Shown: positions 32,855-42,455 of the stretch, in pieces
Position numbering within the stretch: the first letter of the stretch is position 1
Layout of the letters: every line of letters starts with the position of its first letter
Assembly (NCBI RefSeq): GCF_021405525.1
Contig: NZ_JAGQAG010000001.1
Location: 1,302,001 to 1,366,000, forward strand
Direction of reading: 5' to 3'
DNA: 64,000 nt
Source of the DNA: Ruegeria pomeroyi
GTDB lineage: Bacteria; Pseudomonadota; Alphaproteobacteria; Rhodobacterales; Rhodobacteraceae
Notes under the pieces: generated by a model
Database searches by the model: none
What the model was told of the DNA's origin: nothing
What the model saw: only the letters and a program-made list of their open reading frames with translations
Program-made: the position numbers and the translations under genes

Positions 32855-33641
32855 CGCCATGGCTCCAGCTCGACCAGGGGCTGTCGGCGCTTTGCGGCCG
32901 GTAACGGCGGTCGTATTCGCGGGAATAGAGGCAGCTTTCGTCGAACCCTTCGCCCTTCAGCACCGGCCCCACCAGGATCAGCGCGGTGCGCGAGATGCTT
33001 TCGTCCAGCGCCTCTTTCAGCGTCTCCAGGGTGGTGCGGATGATCCGCTCGTCCGGCCAGCTGGCGCGATAGACCACCGCCACCGGGCAATCGGCGCCGT
33101 AATGCGGGGTCAGGTCGGCGATCACCCGGTCGAGGTTGCCGATCGACAGGTGGATGGCCAGCGTGGCGCCGGTGCGCGCGAAATTTTCCAGCGTCTCGCC
33201 CTCGGGCATCGACGAGGCGCGACCGGGGGTTCGGGTCAGTACCACCGATTGCCCCAGACCCGGCAGGGTCAATTCGGTCCCCAGCGCGGCGGCGGCGGCG
33301 GCGAACGAGGGCACGCCGGGCGTCACGCTGACCGGGATACCCATCTGTTTCAGCCGCCGGATCTGCTCGCCCATGGCCGACCAGACCGACAGGTCGCCCG
33401 AGTGTAGCCGCGCCACATCCTGCCCCGCCTGATGCGCAGCCTCGATCTCGGCCATGATCTGATCCAGATCCATCGGCGCGGTGTTGACGATCCTGGCCCC
33501 CTCGGGGCAATGGCTCAGGATCTCCTCGGGCACCAGCGACCCGGCATAAAGGCAGACCGGGCATGAGGCGATGATATCGCGGCCACGCAGGGTCAGCAGG
33601 TCGGCGGCGCCCGGTCCGGCACCGATGAAATGTACGGTCAT
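32847..33641 (-). CDS. cobM: Precorrin-4 C11-methyltransferase
   Basis: 264 residues. Transfers the SAM methyl group to C11 of precorrin-4. Family motifs: [18 protein letters not shown] at the N-terminus, [27 protein letters not shown] and [31 protein letters not shown] is typical of CobM/CbiF. Overlaps cobE by 4 bp upstream and cobB downstream. Confidence 0.94.
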   Translation of the reverse strand: MTVHFIGAGPGAADLLTLRGRDIIASCPVCLYAGSLVPEEILSHCPEGARIVNTAPMDLDQIMAEIEAAHQAGQDVARLHSGDLSVWSAMGEQIRRLKQMGIPVSVTPGVPSFAAAAAALGTELTLPGLGQSVVLTRTPGRASSMPEGETLENFARTGATLAIHLSIGNLDRVIADLTPHYGADCPVAVVYRASWPDERIIRTTLETLKEALDESISRTALILVGPVLKGEGFDESCLYSREYDRRYRPQSADSPWSSWSHGDD

Positions 33642-34006
33642 GTCTTGTCTCCGATGGCGAGGGCGCAGGTGGCGCGCCGGTCGTCCGATATCTGTCTGGG
33701 GGTGATCAGCCGCGCGCCCGGCCCGGCGGCGACCAGTGCTGCGGCCTCGGCCACGCTGCCGGTGCCATAGCTGGCGCGGCTTTGCGGTGAGCAGGTCAGG
33801 GTGCGCTGCCCGGCAAGCTCGCCCGCCGGAATCAGGTGCAAGGGCAGCGCCAGCTCTGCCGCTAGCGCCTCCAGCGCCGGGTGCCCGGCTTTGTCGGCAA
33901 CGGTGGCGAGTGCGTCCACCGCCTGTCCGGCGGCAGCCTTGTCATAGGCCGCGAGCAGGCTGACCGCCTCTGCCGTGGTTGTGAAACCCAGTCCCGCGAC
34001 GATCAT
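33638..34006 (-). CDS. cobE: CobE/CbiG C-terminal domain protein
   Basis: 122 residues from ATG at 34006 (ATGA overlap with cobL). It matches the CobE/CbiG_C fold: [13 protein letters not shown] at the start, [13 protein letters not shown] in the middle and a [16 protein letters not shown] segment (CbiG signature). In CbiG this domain follows the lactone-opening part; stand-alone CobE is needed in aerobic cobalamin synthesis but its exact step is unclear. Encoded between cobL and cobM. Confidence 0.88.
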   Translation of the reverse strand: MIVAGLGFTTTAEAVSLLAAYDKAAAGQAVDALATVADKAGHPALEALAAELALPLHLIPAGELAGQRTLTCSPQSRASYGTGSVAEAAALVAAGPGARLITPRQISDDRRATCALAIGDKT

Positions 34007-35202
34007 AGCGTGACGCTCCACTGCACCACCGGATAGGCCGATTTCCAACCCCGGCGCGGCCCCAGCGGAGCAGCCTGCGCCAGTTCGATCCGCAGCAGAT
34101 CGCCGCCCTTGTCGGCCTGCCATTGGGCCAGCAAAGCCTCGCTTTCCAGCGTCACCGCATTGGCGACAAGGCGGGTGCCGGGGGGCAGTTGTGTGAACAG
34201 CCATTCCAGCAGGGCGGCACTTAGCCCGCCGCCGATGAATACGGCATCGGGTTGGCCGAGACTGCCAAGCACCTCGGGCGCGCTGCCTTCGACCACGCGC
34301 AGATGGTCTTGCCCCAAGGCGTCGGCATTGGCGCGGATGCGCGCGGCGCGGTCGGCGCGGGGCTCGACGGTGGTGGCGCTCAGCGTCGGATCGCTCATCA
34401 ACCACTCGATCCCGATCGAGCCGCTGCCGCCGCCGATATCCCACAGGTGTTCGCCCCGTTGCGGCGCCAGTGCCGAAAGCGTCAGCGCCCGCACCGGGCG
34501 CTTGGTGATCTGTCCGTCAGTCTCAAAGATCGCGTCGGGCCTGCCGCTGGCCTTTGGGATCGCGGCGCCATCCCCCGCCACCTCGATGCCGACACAGACC
34601 GGGTGGGCAAAATCGCCCGCCTGCGCCTCGGTCAGAGACAGCGCTTGCACGCGCTCGCGCGGCCCCCCCAGCGCCTCCATCACATGCAGGCGGCTGGTGG
34701 CAAAGCCGATCCGGTCCAGATAGCGCGCCAGTTCGGTGACCGCCGCGCCGTCGCGCAGCAGGACCAGCGCGCGCAGGCCGGATGCCAGATGCGGGCGCAA
34801 CCGGGTCAGCGGGGCAGCGTGGAGGCCATGAGTCAGGGTCTTCTCCAGCGGCCAGCCCAGTCGCGCTGCCGCCAGCGAAAAGGTCGACGCTCCCGGTAGT
34901 GCGCGCCACTCACCCGCATCGAAATGCCGGGCAATGACGGCGCCCGCGCCAAACCAGAACGGATCGCCCGAGGCCAGCACCGCGACGCGGCGCCCGCGCA
35001 GCCCGGTCAGAATCTCCAACCCGTCGGCATAGGGGACAGGCCAAGCGATGCGCTCTTGCGGTCCCTCGGGCAGCAGCGACAGGTGCCGGGGCGGCGCCAT
35101 GATCACATCGGCCGCGTCCAGGGCTTGACGGCTTGCGGGTGGCAGGCCATCCAGTCCATCCTCGCCCATGCCGATCACGCTCAGCCACGGAGCATCAGAC
35201 AT
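34003..35202 (-). CDS. cobL: Precorrin-6B C5,15-methyltransferase (decarboxylating)
   Basis: 399 residues from ATG at 35202; a further upstream start would run antisense into cobK. Two fused methyltransferases: N-terminal CbiE-like (SVIGMGEDGLDGL at 8-20, VLASGDPFWFGAG) and C-terminal CbiT-like (LWDIGGGSGSIGIEWL, TVEPRADRAARIRANAD). It methylates C5 and C15 and decarboxylates to precorrin-8. A very strong AGGAGGTGGGAC ribosome site lies inside cobK codons 2-6 on the other strand, because the ATGs of the two genes share CATG at 35200-35203. Confidence 0.94.
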   Translation of the reverse strand: MSDAPWLSVIGMGEDGLDGLPPASRQALDAADVIMAPPRHLSLLPEGPQERIAWPVPYADGLEILTGLRGRRVAVLASGDPFWFGAGAVIARHFDAGEWRALPGASTFSLAAARLGWPLEKTLTHGLHAAPLTRLRPHLASGLRALVLLRDGAAVTELARYLDRIGFATSRLHVMEALGGPRERVQALSLTEAQAGDFAHPVCVGIEVAGDGAAIPKASGRPDAIFETDGQITKRPVRALTLSALAPQRGEHLWDIGGGSGSIGIEWLMSDPTLSATTVEPRADRAARIRANADALGQDHLRVVEGSAPEVLGSLGQPDAVFIGGGLSAALLEWLFTQLPPGTRLVANAVTLESEALLAQWQADKGGDLLRIELAQAAPLGPRRGWKSAYPVVQWSVTL

Positions 35203-35953
35203 GTCCCACCTCCTGATCCTGGGCGGTACCACCGAAGCGAACGCCTTGGCGCGCGCCGTGGCAGACACGGGCCTGCGCGCGACCTATTCCTATGCCGGCC
35301 GGGTCGAGGCGCCGCGCGAGCAGCCGATCCCGGTGCGGGTCGGCGGATTCGGTGGTGTGACCGGTCTGGTGGATTTCATCCACAGCAACAACGTCACGCA
35401 TCTTGTTGATGCGACGCATCCTTTTGCCGCGCAGATGAGCATCAATGCCTACACTGCCTGCGCCCAAACGGGCACGCCGCTGGCCGCGCTGACGCGGCCC
35501 GCCTGGCAGCCCGTCGATGGAGACAACTGGCGCCACGTTCGCGATATCCCTGCCGCTGTAGCCGCACTCGCGGGGACGCCGCAGCGCGTGTTTCTGGCGG
35601 TTGGACGGATGCATCTGGACGACTTTGCCGCCCAGCCGCAGCACGACTATCTGCTGCGTCTCGTCGATGCACCCGGCGGTCCGCTGCCCTTGCCCAAGGC
35701 GCAGGTCGTGGTGTCGCGGGGGCCTTTCAAAAGAGAGGGAGACAAGGCCCTGATGCAACAGCATAAAACGCAGCTTGTAGTCAGCAAGAACGCAGGCGGA
35801 GCGGGCGCGCGGGCCAAGCTGGACGCGGCGCGCGATCTGGGCCTGCCGGTGCTGATGATCGACCGCCCCGTTCTGCCCCCCCGGACCGAGCTTGCCACCC
35901 CCGCCGATGTGCTGCGCTGGCTGCGTCATTCCGGCGTGAACCTCGGCGTGTAA
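35201..35953 (+). CDS. cobK: Precorrin-6A reductase
   Basis: 250 residues. NADPH-dependent reduction of precorrin-6A to 6B. Motifs of CobK/CbiJ: LLILGGTTEANALARA (4-19), VDATHPFAAQMSINA (about 69-83), VFLAVGRMHL and VVSKNAGGAGARAKLDAA near the C-terminus. The only plus-strand gene among the cob genes here. Its ATG interlocks with that of cobL, and its last 28 bp overlap the 3' end of cobJ. GGAG lies about 9 bp before ATG. Confidence 0.94.
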   Translation: MSHLLILGGTTEANALARAVADTGLRATYSYAGRVEAPREQPIPVRVGGFGGVTGLVDFIHSNNVTHLVDATHPFAAQMSINAYTACAQTGTPLAALTRPAWQPVDGDNWRHVRDIPAAVAALAGTPQRVFLAVGRMHLDDFAAQPQHDYLLRLVDAPGGPLPLPKAQVVVSRGPFKREGDKALMQQHKTQLVVSKNAGGAGARAKLDAARDLGLPVLMIDRPVLPPRTELATPADVLRWLRHSGVNLGV

Positions 35954-36678
35954 ACGATTGGTGCGCCATCTCTTTCGATGAGGCGGGTGCGGGATGAGCC
36001 GACCAGGACCACGGTCTGCATATCGGCCATATCGGGCGTCGCCTCGGCCAGATGTGCGATGCGCAGCGCCTCGTCCGGGCGCGAGACCGCGCGGGCGAAC
36101 AGGATCAGCCTCTCGGGTTCACATTCCTCTCGCAGGATTTGCAGCGTCTTTTCAAAACCTTCGGGCCGAGATTTCGAGCGCGGATTGTAGAAGGCCATGG
36201 CGAAATCCGCCTGTGCGGCCAGCCGCAACCGGCGTTCGATAAGCGGCCATGGCTTCAGGTTGTCGCTGAGGTTGATGCAGCAGAAATCATGGCCCAGCGG
36301 CGCGCCTGCGCGCGCAGCAGCGGCGAGCATGGCGGTGATGCCGGGCAGCACCTGAATATCCAGATCGCGCCATGCGCGCGGCCCAGAGTCCACCGTTTCG
36401 AACACTGCCGAGGCCATGGCGAACACGCCGGGATCGCCCGAAGAGACCACGACAACCCGGTGTCCGTCGGCGGCCATCTCCAGCGCGTGGCGCGACCGGT
36501 CGATCTCGACCCGGTTGTCGCTGGCATGCAGCGTCAGGCCGGGCCGTTCAGCCACCCGCGCGACGTAGGGAATATAGCCCACCACGTCGGTGGCCTCGGC
36601 CAGCACCGCCGTCACCTCGGGCGTCACCAGTGCCTCGGCGCCCGGGCCAAGTCCGACAATCCGCAGCCAGCCGCTCAT
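35926..36678 (-). CDS. cobJ: Precorrin-3B C17-methyltransferase
   Basis: 250 residues from ATG at 36678 (ATGA overlap with cobI). Methylates C17 with ring contraction to precorrin-4. Motifs: LRIVGLGPGAEALVTPEV, VVGYIPYV (CobJ-specific), VVVVSSGDPGVFAMA, VLPGITAMLAAAARAGAPLGHDFC and MAFYNPRSKSRPE. Last gene of the W-N-G-H-I-J run; converges on cobK. Confidence 0.95.
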   Translation of the reverse strand: MSGWLRIVGLGPGAEALVTPEVTAVLAEATDVVGYIPYVARVAERPGLTLHASDNRVEIDRSRHALEMAADGHRVVVVSSGDPGVFAMASAVFETVDSGPRAWRDLDIQVLPGITAMLAAAARAGAPLGHDFCCINLSDNLKPWPLIERRLRLAAQADFAMAFYNPRSKSRPEGFEKTLQILREECEPERLILFARAVSRPDEALRIAHLAEATPDMADMQTVVLVGSSRTRLIERDGAPIVYTPRFTPE

Positions 36679-37403
36679 GGCCGCCGCCCCTGGCCATGCA
36701 CGATGATGATCGAGAAATAGGGCGTGATGCCGGTGCATTTCTCGGACAGGCGCGAGACCTGCTGATTGGCCATCTGGGCGTATTCGACGATCCAGGCGCG
36801 TTCGAACAGACCGGAGGTCTTGAGCGCGCGCACCACCTTGTCGAGGTTGCGGCCCAGCTTCATCACCACCAGCGCGTCGGTTTCGGCCATGCGGGCGGCC
36901 AGCACATCCTCGGGCAGGGTGCCGGGCAGCACGGTCAACACGTCGTCGCCCCAGGTGATCGGGGTGCCGGTGGCGGTCCAGGCGCCGGACATGCCGGTGA
37001 TGGCGGGGATTACCTCGACCGGGACCAGATCGCGCAGGCGGGTATAAAGATGCATGAACGAGCCGTAGAAGAACGGATCGCCCTCACACAGGACAACCAC
37101 ATCCTCGCCCGCGTCCGCCAGCGCGCGCAGATGGGCGGCGGCACCCTCGTAGAACTCGGACAGCAGCTGGTTATAGCGGGGGTCGGTGACCGGGATCTCG
37201 GTCGTCACCGGGTATTCCATCGGAAACTCGACCGCGCCCTCGGGGACCATGCCGTTGACGATCTTGCGCGCCTGACCGCTGCGGCCGGGCTTGCGGAAAT
37301 AGGCCACGTGGCGGGCGCCGCGCAACAGGCGGTCGGCCTTGACGCTCATCAGGTCGGGATCGCCGGGGCCAAGGCCCAGACCGTATATGGTGCCCGCGTT
37401 CAT
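36675..37403 (-). CDS. cobI: Precorrin-2 C20-methyltransferase
   Basis: 242 residues from ATG at 37403 (ATGA overlap with cobH). Adds the C20 methyl group to give precorrin-3A. Motifs: TIYGLGLGPGDPDLMSVKA (5-23), VVLCEGDPFFYGSFMHL and VIPAITGMSGAWTATGTP; the C-terminal EKCTGITPYFSIIIVHG matches the family. Confidence 0.95.
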   Translation of the reverse strand: MNAGTIYGLGLGPGDPDLMSVKADRLLRGARHVAYFRKPGRSGQARKIVNGMVPEGAVEFPMEYPVTTEIPVTDPRYNQLLSEFYEGAAAHLRALADAGEDVVVLCEGDPFFYGSFMHLYTRLRDLVPVEVIPAITGMSGAWTATGTPITWGDDVLTVLPGTLPEDVLAARMAETDALVVMKLGRNLDKVVRALKTSGLFERAWIVEYAQMANQQVSRLSEKCTGITPYFSIIIVHGQGRRP

Positions 37404-38029
37404 TCGGCGCGGCTCGCGATGGCGTTGATCGCCGCGACGGTGATGGCGCTGCCGCCCAGTCGGCCCTTGACGATGCAGCAGGGCACCGGCTGGGCCTCCC
37501 ACAGGGCGTCTTTCGACTCGACCGCGCCGACAAAACCCACCGGGCAGCCGATGATCGCGGCGGGGCGCGGGCAGTCGGGGTCCTCGAGCATGTTCAACAG
37601 GTGAAACAGGGCGGTGGGCGCATTGCCGATCGCCACCACGGCGCCCGCCAGGTGAGGACGCCACAGTTCCAGCGCGGCGGCCGAGCGGGTATTGCCCATC
37701 TCAGCGGCCAGCGGGCGCACGCGCTCGTCATGCAGGGTACAGATCACCTCGTTATCGGCCGGCAGGCGAAACCGGGTCACGCCCTCGCTGACCATGCGCG
37801 CATCGCAGAGGATCGGCGCGCCCGCCTCCAGAGCATCCCGCGCGGCGCTGACGAAGCCGGGCGAGAAATGCACGAACTCCTCCAGCCCGACCATGCCGGC
37901 GGCATGGATCATCCGCACCGCGACCTGTTCCTCGTCCGCGTCAAAGCGGGCGAGATCGGCCTCGGCCCGGATGGTGGCAAAGGACTGTTTGTAGATCGCC
38001 GCGCCATCGGTTTCGTATTCATAGGGCAT
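37400..38029 (-). CDS. cobH: Precorrin-8X methylmutase
   Basis: 209 residues. Moves the C11 methyl to C12 to form hydrogenobyrinic acid. The catalytic His42 is in RMIHAAGM (39-46). Other conserved parts: PILCDARMVSEGVTR, AAIIGCPVGFVGAVESKDAL and VKGRLGGSAITVAAINA. ATG overlaps the cobG stop by one base (TGATG-type). Confidence 0.95.
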   Translation of the reverse strand: MPYEYETDGAAIYKQSFATIRAEADLARFDADEEQVAVRMIHAAGMVGLEEFVHFSPGFVSAARDALEAGAPILCDARMVSEGVTRFRLPADNEVICTLHDERVRPLAAEMGNTRSAAALELWRPHLAGAVVAIGNAPTALFHLLNMLEDPDCPRPAAIIGCPVGFVGAVESKDALWEAQPVPCCIVKGRLGGSAITVAAINAIASRAE

Positions 38030-39156
38030 CAGGTCAGGTCCATTGTCTTCAGTGTTTCGGGTGTCAGGCCGCGTTGGCAGGGCTCATCCCCCGCGCGGCC
38101 CTGTTTTACAAGGTCAAATTGCCCGCCATTCCCGACAAGCGTGATATCGGCGCGTCCCATCCGGGCGCAGCCCTTGGCGCAGCCCGAGACATGCAGGCTG
38201 CCGCTCACGCGCCCGGCCAGGGCGCGGGCCAGATCGCGGGTCTCGGCCTGGGCCTGCGGGCAATAGGGCGCACCGGGGCAGGCATCGGTGGTCAACAGCG
38301 GATCGCTGGCGCGGGTAACGAAATCGGGGGCGGGGATGGCCTGCGCCTCCTCCAGCAGGATCAACCGCCAGGGCGTGACCCGCAAGCGGGTCGCGCCGCT
38401 GTCACGCAGCAGCGCGGCCAGCGCCTGCGCGGGCAATTGACCAAAGGCCGCGCCATAAAGCGGGCCAAGCGCGGTCTCGCCGGGCGCAAGCGGTTCAGCA
38501 ACCGGCACTGGCTCCACATCCTGCCAAATCGCGGGCAGGGGCACGGCCCGCACCAGCCGCGCCATGCGGCGGGTGTCGGGGGTAAACCGGTCAGCAAACC
38601 AGCGCGCCAGTTCTATCAGGCGATCAATCGCCTCGCCTTCGGTCACCTCACGTCCCGTATCCATGCCATCGGCGCGCAGGATCAGGCCATTTCCGCCGGT
38701 TTCCAGCCGGATATCCGCCGAGTCCCCGCTCAGCAGGCGGCCCGCCCCGGTGTCGATGGCAAAGCCGAATTTCGCAGGCAGCGCGGGCAACTCGCCCAGT
38801 CGCTCCGTCAACTCTCGCCCCAGCCGCTCGGTCAAGTCGCCATGAGTGTAAAGCGGTGAGAACAGGATGTTGCGCCGTACCTCGATCCCCGGTTCACTGT
38901 CCAGCAGGTCGAGCGCCGCCAGGTCTGCCAACAGCGGCTGATGATCCGCCTTACCCACCCCGCGCAGTTGCAGGTTGGCGCGGTTGGTCAGGTCGATGGT
39001 GCCATTGCCGAACCGGTCTGCCAGCGCGCAAAGACCCAGCGCCTGCGCCACGCTCAGCCGGGCGAGGCGCGGGCGCACCCGCACCACCAGCCCGTCGCCT
39101 GACATCATCGGGCGATGCGCGCCGGGGCACCAGCCCTGGACGATGGGCGCGCTCAT
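38029..39156 (-). CDS. cobG: Precorrin-3B synthase
   Basis: 375 residues from ATG at 39156 (ATGA overlap with cobN). CobG is the oxygen-dependent Fe-S enzyme that makes precorrin-3B, and marks the aerobic route. Related to sulfite reductases: LTNRANLQLRG near 56-66 and a cluster ligand set CPGAPYC (Cx5C) followed by CAKGC (Cx3C) near the C-terminus. Second half-repeat present, length usual. No CobZ gene is seen, so CobG should supply this step. Confidence 0.93.
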   Translation of the reverse strand: MSAPIVQGWCPGAHRPMMSGDGLVVRVRPRLARLSVAQALGLCALADRFGNGTIDLTNRANLQLRGVGKADHQPLLADLAALDLLDSEPGIEVRRNILFSPLYTHGDLTERLGRELTERLGELPALPAKFGFAIDTGAGRLLSGDSADIRLETGGNGLILRADGMDTGREVTEGEAIDRLIELARWFADRFTPDTRRMARLVRAVPLPAIWQDVEPVPVAEPLAPGETALGPLYGAAFGQLPAQALAALLRDSGATRLRVTPWRLILLEEAQAIPAPDFVTRASDPLLTTDACPGAPYCPQAQAETRDLARALAGRVSGSLHVSGCAKGCARMGRADITLVGNGGQFDLVKQGRAGDEPCQRGLTPETLKTMDLT

Positions 39157-42100
39157 GCCAGCCCCTCCAGATCGGCCCGGATCGAGTTGCGCCGGGTCTG
39201 CCACAGCCCCGCCTCGTAGAGCGCGCGGAACCGGTCCAGCATGGCCTGATAGGCTTGCGGGTTGGCCTCTTGCAGGAAGGCCGCGACCTGCGCGTCGCCC
39301 AGCGTGGCATCGTGATAGAGGTCAAAGAGATGCGGTGCCACGCTGTCGGCCAGATGTGCGAACGAGGCCATGTGATCAAGCGTCGCCGCAATCTCGGCCG
39401 CGCCCCGGAATCCGTGCCGCATCATGCCCGCGATCCAGCCGGGATGGGCGGCGCGGGCGCGCACCACGCGGGCGATCTCCTCGGGCAGGGTCCGGGCGCG
39501 CGGGGTGTCGGGATTGGTGTTGTCCAGGTGATAAAGCTGCGCGGTGCCCCCGGTTACCCGCTTGGCGGCGGCAAAACCTGCCTCATGGGTGGCATAATCG
39601 GCGGCCAGCAGCAGATCGGTTTCGGCCAGGTCCTGCAAATGCACGAACCCGTCGGCCTTGGCGACGCGGTCGCGGATGCCCTCGGCATCGCGGGCGATGT
39701 TCTCGCCTTCGAGCGCAAAGGAACTGGCGGCCAACCAGGCCTCTCCCGCACTCTGCCGGGCCTCGTCGGTATAGGTCTCGGGCAGGTGCCCCATGCCCAG
39801 CCCATAGCTGCCCGGCGCCGGGCCATAGACCCGCGCGGCGGGCGCGTGTCCGGCATAGGGGTTCCAATCGGGCGCCTCGTCACGCGCGCTGAGCGCGCGC
39901 ACCGCCTGACCGAAGAGTGCCGAAAGGGTCGGGAACACGTCGCGGAACAGGCCCGAGACGCGCAGGGTCACATCCAGCCGGGGACGGTCCAGATCAGTGA
40001 TCGGCAGCACCTCGATCCCCGAAACCCTCTCGGACCCCTGATCCCAGACCGGTTTGACTCCCAAGAGATGCAGCGCCATGGCGAATTCCTCGCCCGCCGT
40101 GCGCATGGTGGCCGAGCCCCAGAGATCGACAATCAGCCCCTTGGGGTAATCGCCTTCTTCCTGCAAATGCCGCCGCACCAGTTCCTCGGCCAGCTTCACG
40201 CCCTGCGCATAGGCCGCGCGGGTGGGGACCGACCGGGGATCGGTGGTATAAAGGTTGCGCCCCGTGGGCAGCACGTCGGTCCGCCCCCGATAGGGCGACC
40301 CGGACGGCCCCGCCGCGATCCGCTTGCCCGCCAGCGCATCGATCAGCGCGCGCGCCTCGCCCTGCGCCGAAGGGGTGGGATCGAACGGACCGGTCACTTC
40401 GGGCACACGACCATAGACATGCAGCCCGTCGCCATACTGGCTTTCCTTCACGTCGCAGACAAAGCGGTCGATGCGGGTGATCGCCTCGGCGGTCGAGGTG
40501 GCGCGGTCGAGGCCCAGATCGTCCTCCAGCCCCAGCGCCTGCGCCTCGGCCCGGATATCGCCCTGCAAGCGGTCGCGGCGCTTGGGGTCCAGCCCGTCGG
40601 CATTGGAAAACTCGTCCAGCAGTGCTTCGAGTTGCACCATCCGGTCCGGCGTGCCGCTGCTGCGCAGGGCCGGGGGGATATGGCCCAGCGTCACCGCGCC
40701 GATGCGGCGCTTGGCCTGTGCGGCCTCGCCCGGATCGTTGACGATAAAGGGATAGATCACCGGCAGATCGCCGATCAGAACCTCGGGCCAGCATTCAGCC
40801 GACAGCGCCACCGCCTTGCCCGGCAGCCATTCCAGCGTGCCATGCGCGCCGATATGGATCAGCGCATCGGTCCCCAGCGCCTGCCGCAGCCAGAGATAGA
40901 AGGCGACATAGCCGTGGCGCGGAGTGCGGGAGAGGTCGTGATAATCGTCATCGCGCGCCTCGGGCGTGCCCCGTTCCGGTTGCAGAGCGACCAGCGCCTT
41001 GCCGCGCCGGATGGCGCGAAATTGCAAATTGTCTTGCGAAAACGCCGGATCATTCTCGGGTTCACCCCAGACATTTTGCAAATCCTGGCGCAATTGTGGC
41101 GGAATTCCGTCTAAAGCTTTGCGGTATTCCGCGATTGGCCACGAAATCGACACAGTTTGCAGGTCTTCCGCAATCGGCTGTCCAGGTTGGATATCGTACC
41201 CTTCATCCTGCAAATCGCTCAGGATCGCCTCGGCCGAGGCCAGCGCGTCCAGACCCACCGCATGGGCCATCTGCCAATCCTTGCCGGGATAGGTGGACAG
41301 AACCAGCGCCAGCACCCGCTGGGCAGCGGGTTTGGCCGTCAGCCGCAGCCAGCCCGACACCCGGTTCACCACCGCCTCGATCCGGTCGGGTTCTGGGCGG
41401 TGCGCGAAACGGGAATACTCCAACTCCGGGTCGCGTTTGCCCGGCTCCTTGAACGAGATCAGGCCTGCGTCGATGCGCCCGTCGACCTCGGGCAGGACCA
41501 CATGCATGGCCAGATCGGCAGGCGACAGGCCGCGCTCGGCCTCGGCCCAGGCCTTGCGGCGCGAGGTGGCCAGCGCCACCTGGAACACCGGTAAACCGGC
41601 GGCATCAAGCGGCGAGGCGCCATTGGCGCCCTTGCCGGAGAAAGAGGTGGCATTGACGATGGCCGCCGGGGCCAGCCCGGGCATCTGCCCGGCAATCCAG
41701 TCGGCAGCGGCGGGTGCCTTCAGTGAGGGCGCGAACATGCCCATCGCCTGAAACCCACGCGCGCGAAAGGCACGGATCAGCGCCGCGACCGAGGCCGTGT
41801 CGGCCGAAGTCAGGTAGGCGCGGTAAAAGGTCACCAGAATGCGCGGGGCGTCGCCCTCGAACACGGTCTCGGGGGCGATCACGCCGCGCTCGGGGCACCA
41901 GAACCCGCATTCCGGCAGCACCTTTGACCCCACCACCGGCCCGGCATAAAGCCCGGTCGCCAGCGCCATCTGCGCCAGTGCCGCCTGCGCCGCTACCTCG
42001 CCACCGGTATCGCAGAGATGTTGCAGGCGCCGCAGGGTGGACACAGGCAGGGTGGAATAGGCGTCAAGCCGCGTATCCTCGCGCCCATCCGCCGGCAACA

Positions 42101-42446
42101 CCGCCAGCGCCAGCCCCTTTTCCTGCGCCAGCGCCAGCACCTGTTGCAGCCCATAGGCCCAATAGGGCACCCCGCCGATCAGCCGGATCAGAATGCCCTT
42201 GGCCCCTGACAGGGTATTTTCCACATAGGTATCGACCGACAGAGGATGTTTGAGTGCCGTCAGGTTGGCCAGTCGTAGGGTGGGCATTCTGCCCACCGTC
42301 CCGCCGCCGCGATGCCAGCCCGCCGCAAAAGCCCCCAAGTCGCTGTCCGAGAACGACAAAACCACCAGATCCGCCGGGCTCTGGCCCAGGTCGGTCGGGG
42401 TCTCGGTCTCTTCCAGCCCGTGGCTTTCGCGGAAAACGACATGCAT
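39153..42446 (-). CDS. cobN: Cobaltochelatase large subunit CobN
   Basis: 1097 residues, shorter than the roughly 1275 of the Pseudomonas denitrificans protein but continuous with its typical blocks: GGVPYWAYGLQQVLALAQ, ALVLSTYPGKD, YVAFYLWLRQALGTDALIHIGAHGTLEWLPGKAVAL (chelatase motif, split), YGRVPE and QLYHLDNTNPDTPR. It inserts Co2+ into hydrogenobyrinic acid a,c-diamide with ATP together with CobS and CobT, which are encoded at 51895-54831. Follows cobW by 9 bp. Confidence 0.95.
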   Translation of the reverse strand: MHVVFRESHGLEETETPTDLGQSPADLVVLSFSDSDLGAFAAGWHRGGGTVGRMPTLRLANLTALKHPLSVDTYVENTLSGAKGILIRLIGGVPYWAYGLQQVLALAQEKGLALAVLPADGREDTRLDAYSTLPVSTLRRLQHLCDTGGEVAAQAALAQMALATGLYAGPVVGSKVLPECGFWCPERGVIAPETVFEGDAPRILVTFYRAYLTSADTASVAALIRAFRARGFQAMGMFAPSLKAPAAADWIAGQMPGLAPAAIVNATSFSGKGANGASPLDAAGLPVFQVALATSRRKAWAEAERGLSPADLAMHVVLPEVDGRIDAGLISFKEPGKRDPELEYSRFAHRPEPDRIEAVVNRVSGWLRLTAKPAAQRVLALVLSTYPGKDWQMAHAVGLDALASAEAILSDLQDEGYDIQPGQPIAEDLQTVSISWPIAEYRKALDGIPPQLRQDLQNVWGEPENDPAFSQDNLQFRAIRRGKALVALQPERGTPEARDDDYHDLSRTPRHGYVAFYLWLRQALGTDALIHIGAHGTLEWLPGKAVALSAECWPEVLIGDLPVIYPFIVNDPGEAAQAKRRIGAVTLGHIPPALRSSGTPDRMVQLEALLDEFSNADGLDPKRRDRLQGDIRAEAQALGLEDDLGLDRATSTAEAITRIDRFVCDVKESQYGDGLHVYGRVPEVTGPFDPTPSAQGEARALIDALAGKRIAAGPSGSPYRGRTDVLPTGRNLYTTDPRSVPTRAAYAQGVKLAEELVRRHLQEEGDYPKGLIVDLWGSATMRTAGEEFAMALHLLGVKPVWDQGSERVSGIEVLPITDLDRPRLDVTLRVSGLFRDVFPTLSALFGQAVRALSARDEAPDWNPYAGHAPAARVYGPAPGSYGLGMGHLPETYTDEARQSAGEAWLAASSFALEGENIARDAEGIRDRVAKADGFVHLQDLAETDLLLAADYATHEAGFAAAKRVTGGTAQLYHLDNTNPDTPRARTLPEEIARVVRARAAHPGWIAGMMRHGFRGAAEIAATLDHMASFAHLADSVAPHLFDLYHDATLGDAQVAAFLQEANPQAYQAMLDRFRALYEAGLWQTRRNSIRADLEGLA

Positions 42447-42455
42447 GGCGCGTGC

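Noticed and set aside
38856-41114. Open frame of about 752 codons opposite cobG and cobN
   Set aside because: Antisense shadow of two conserved cob genes with low-complexity translation.
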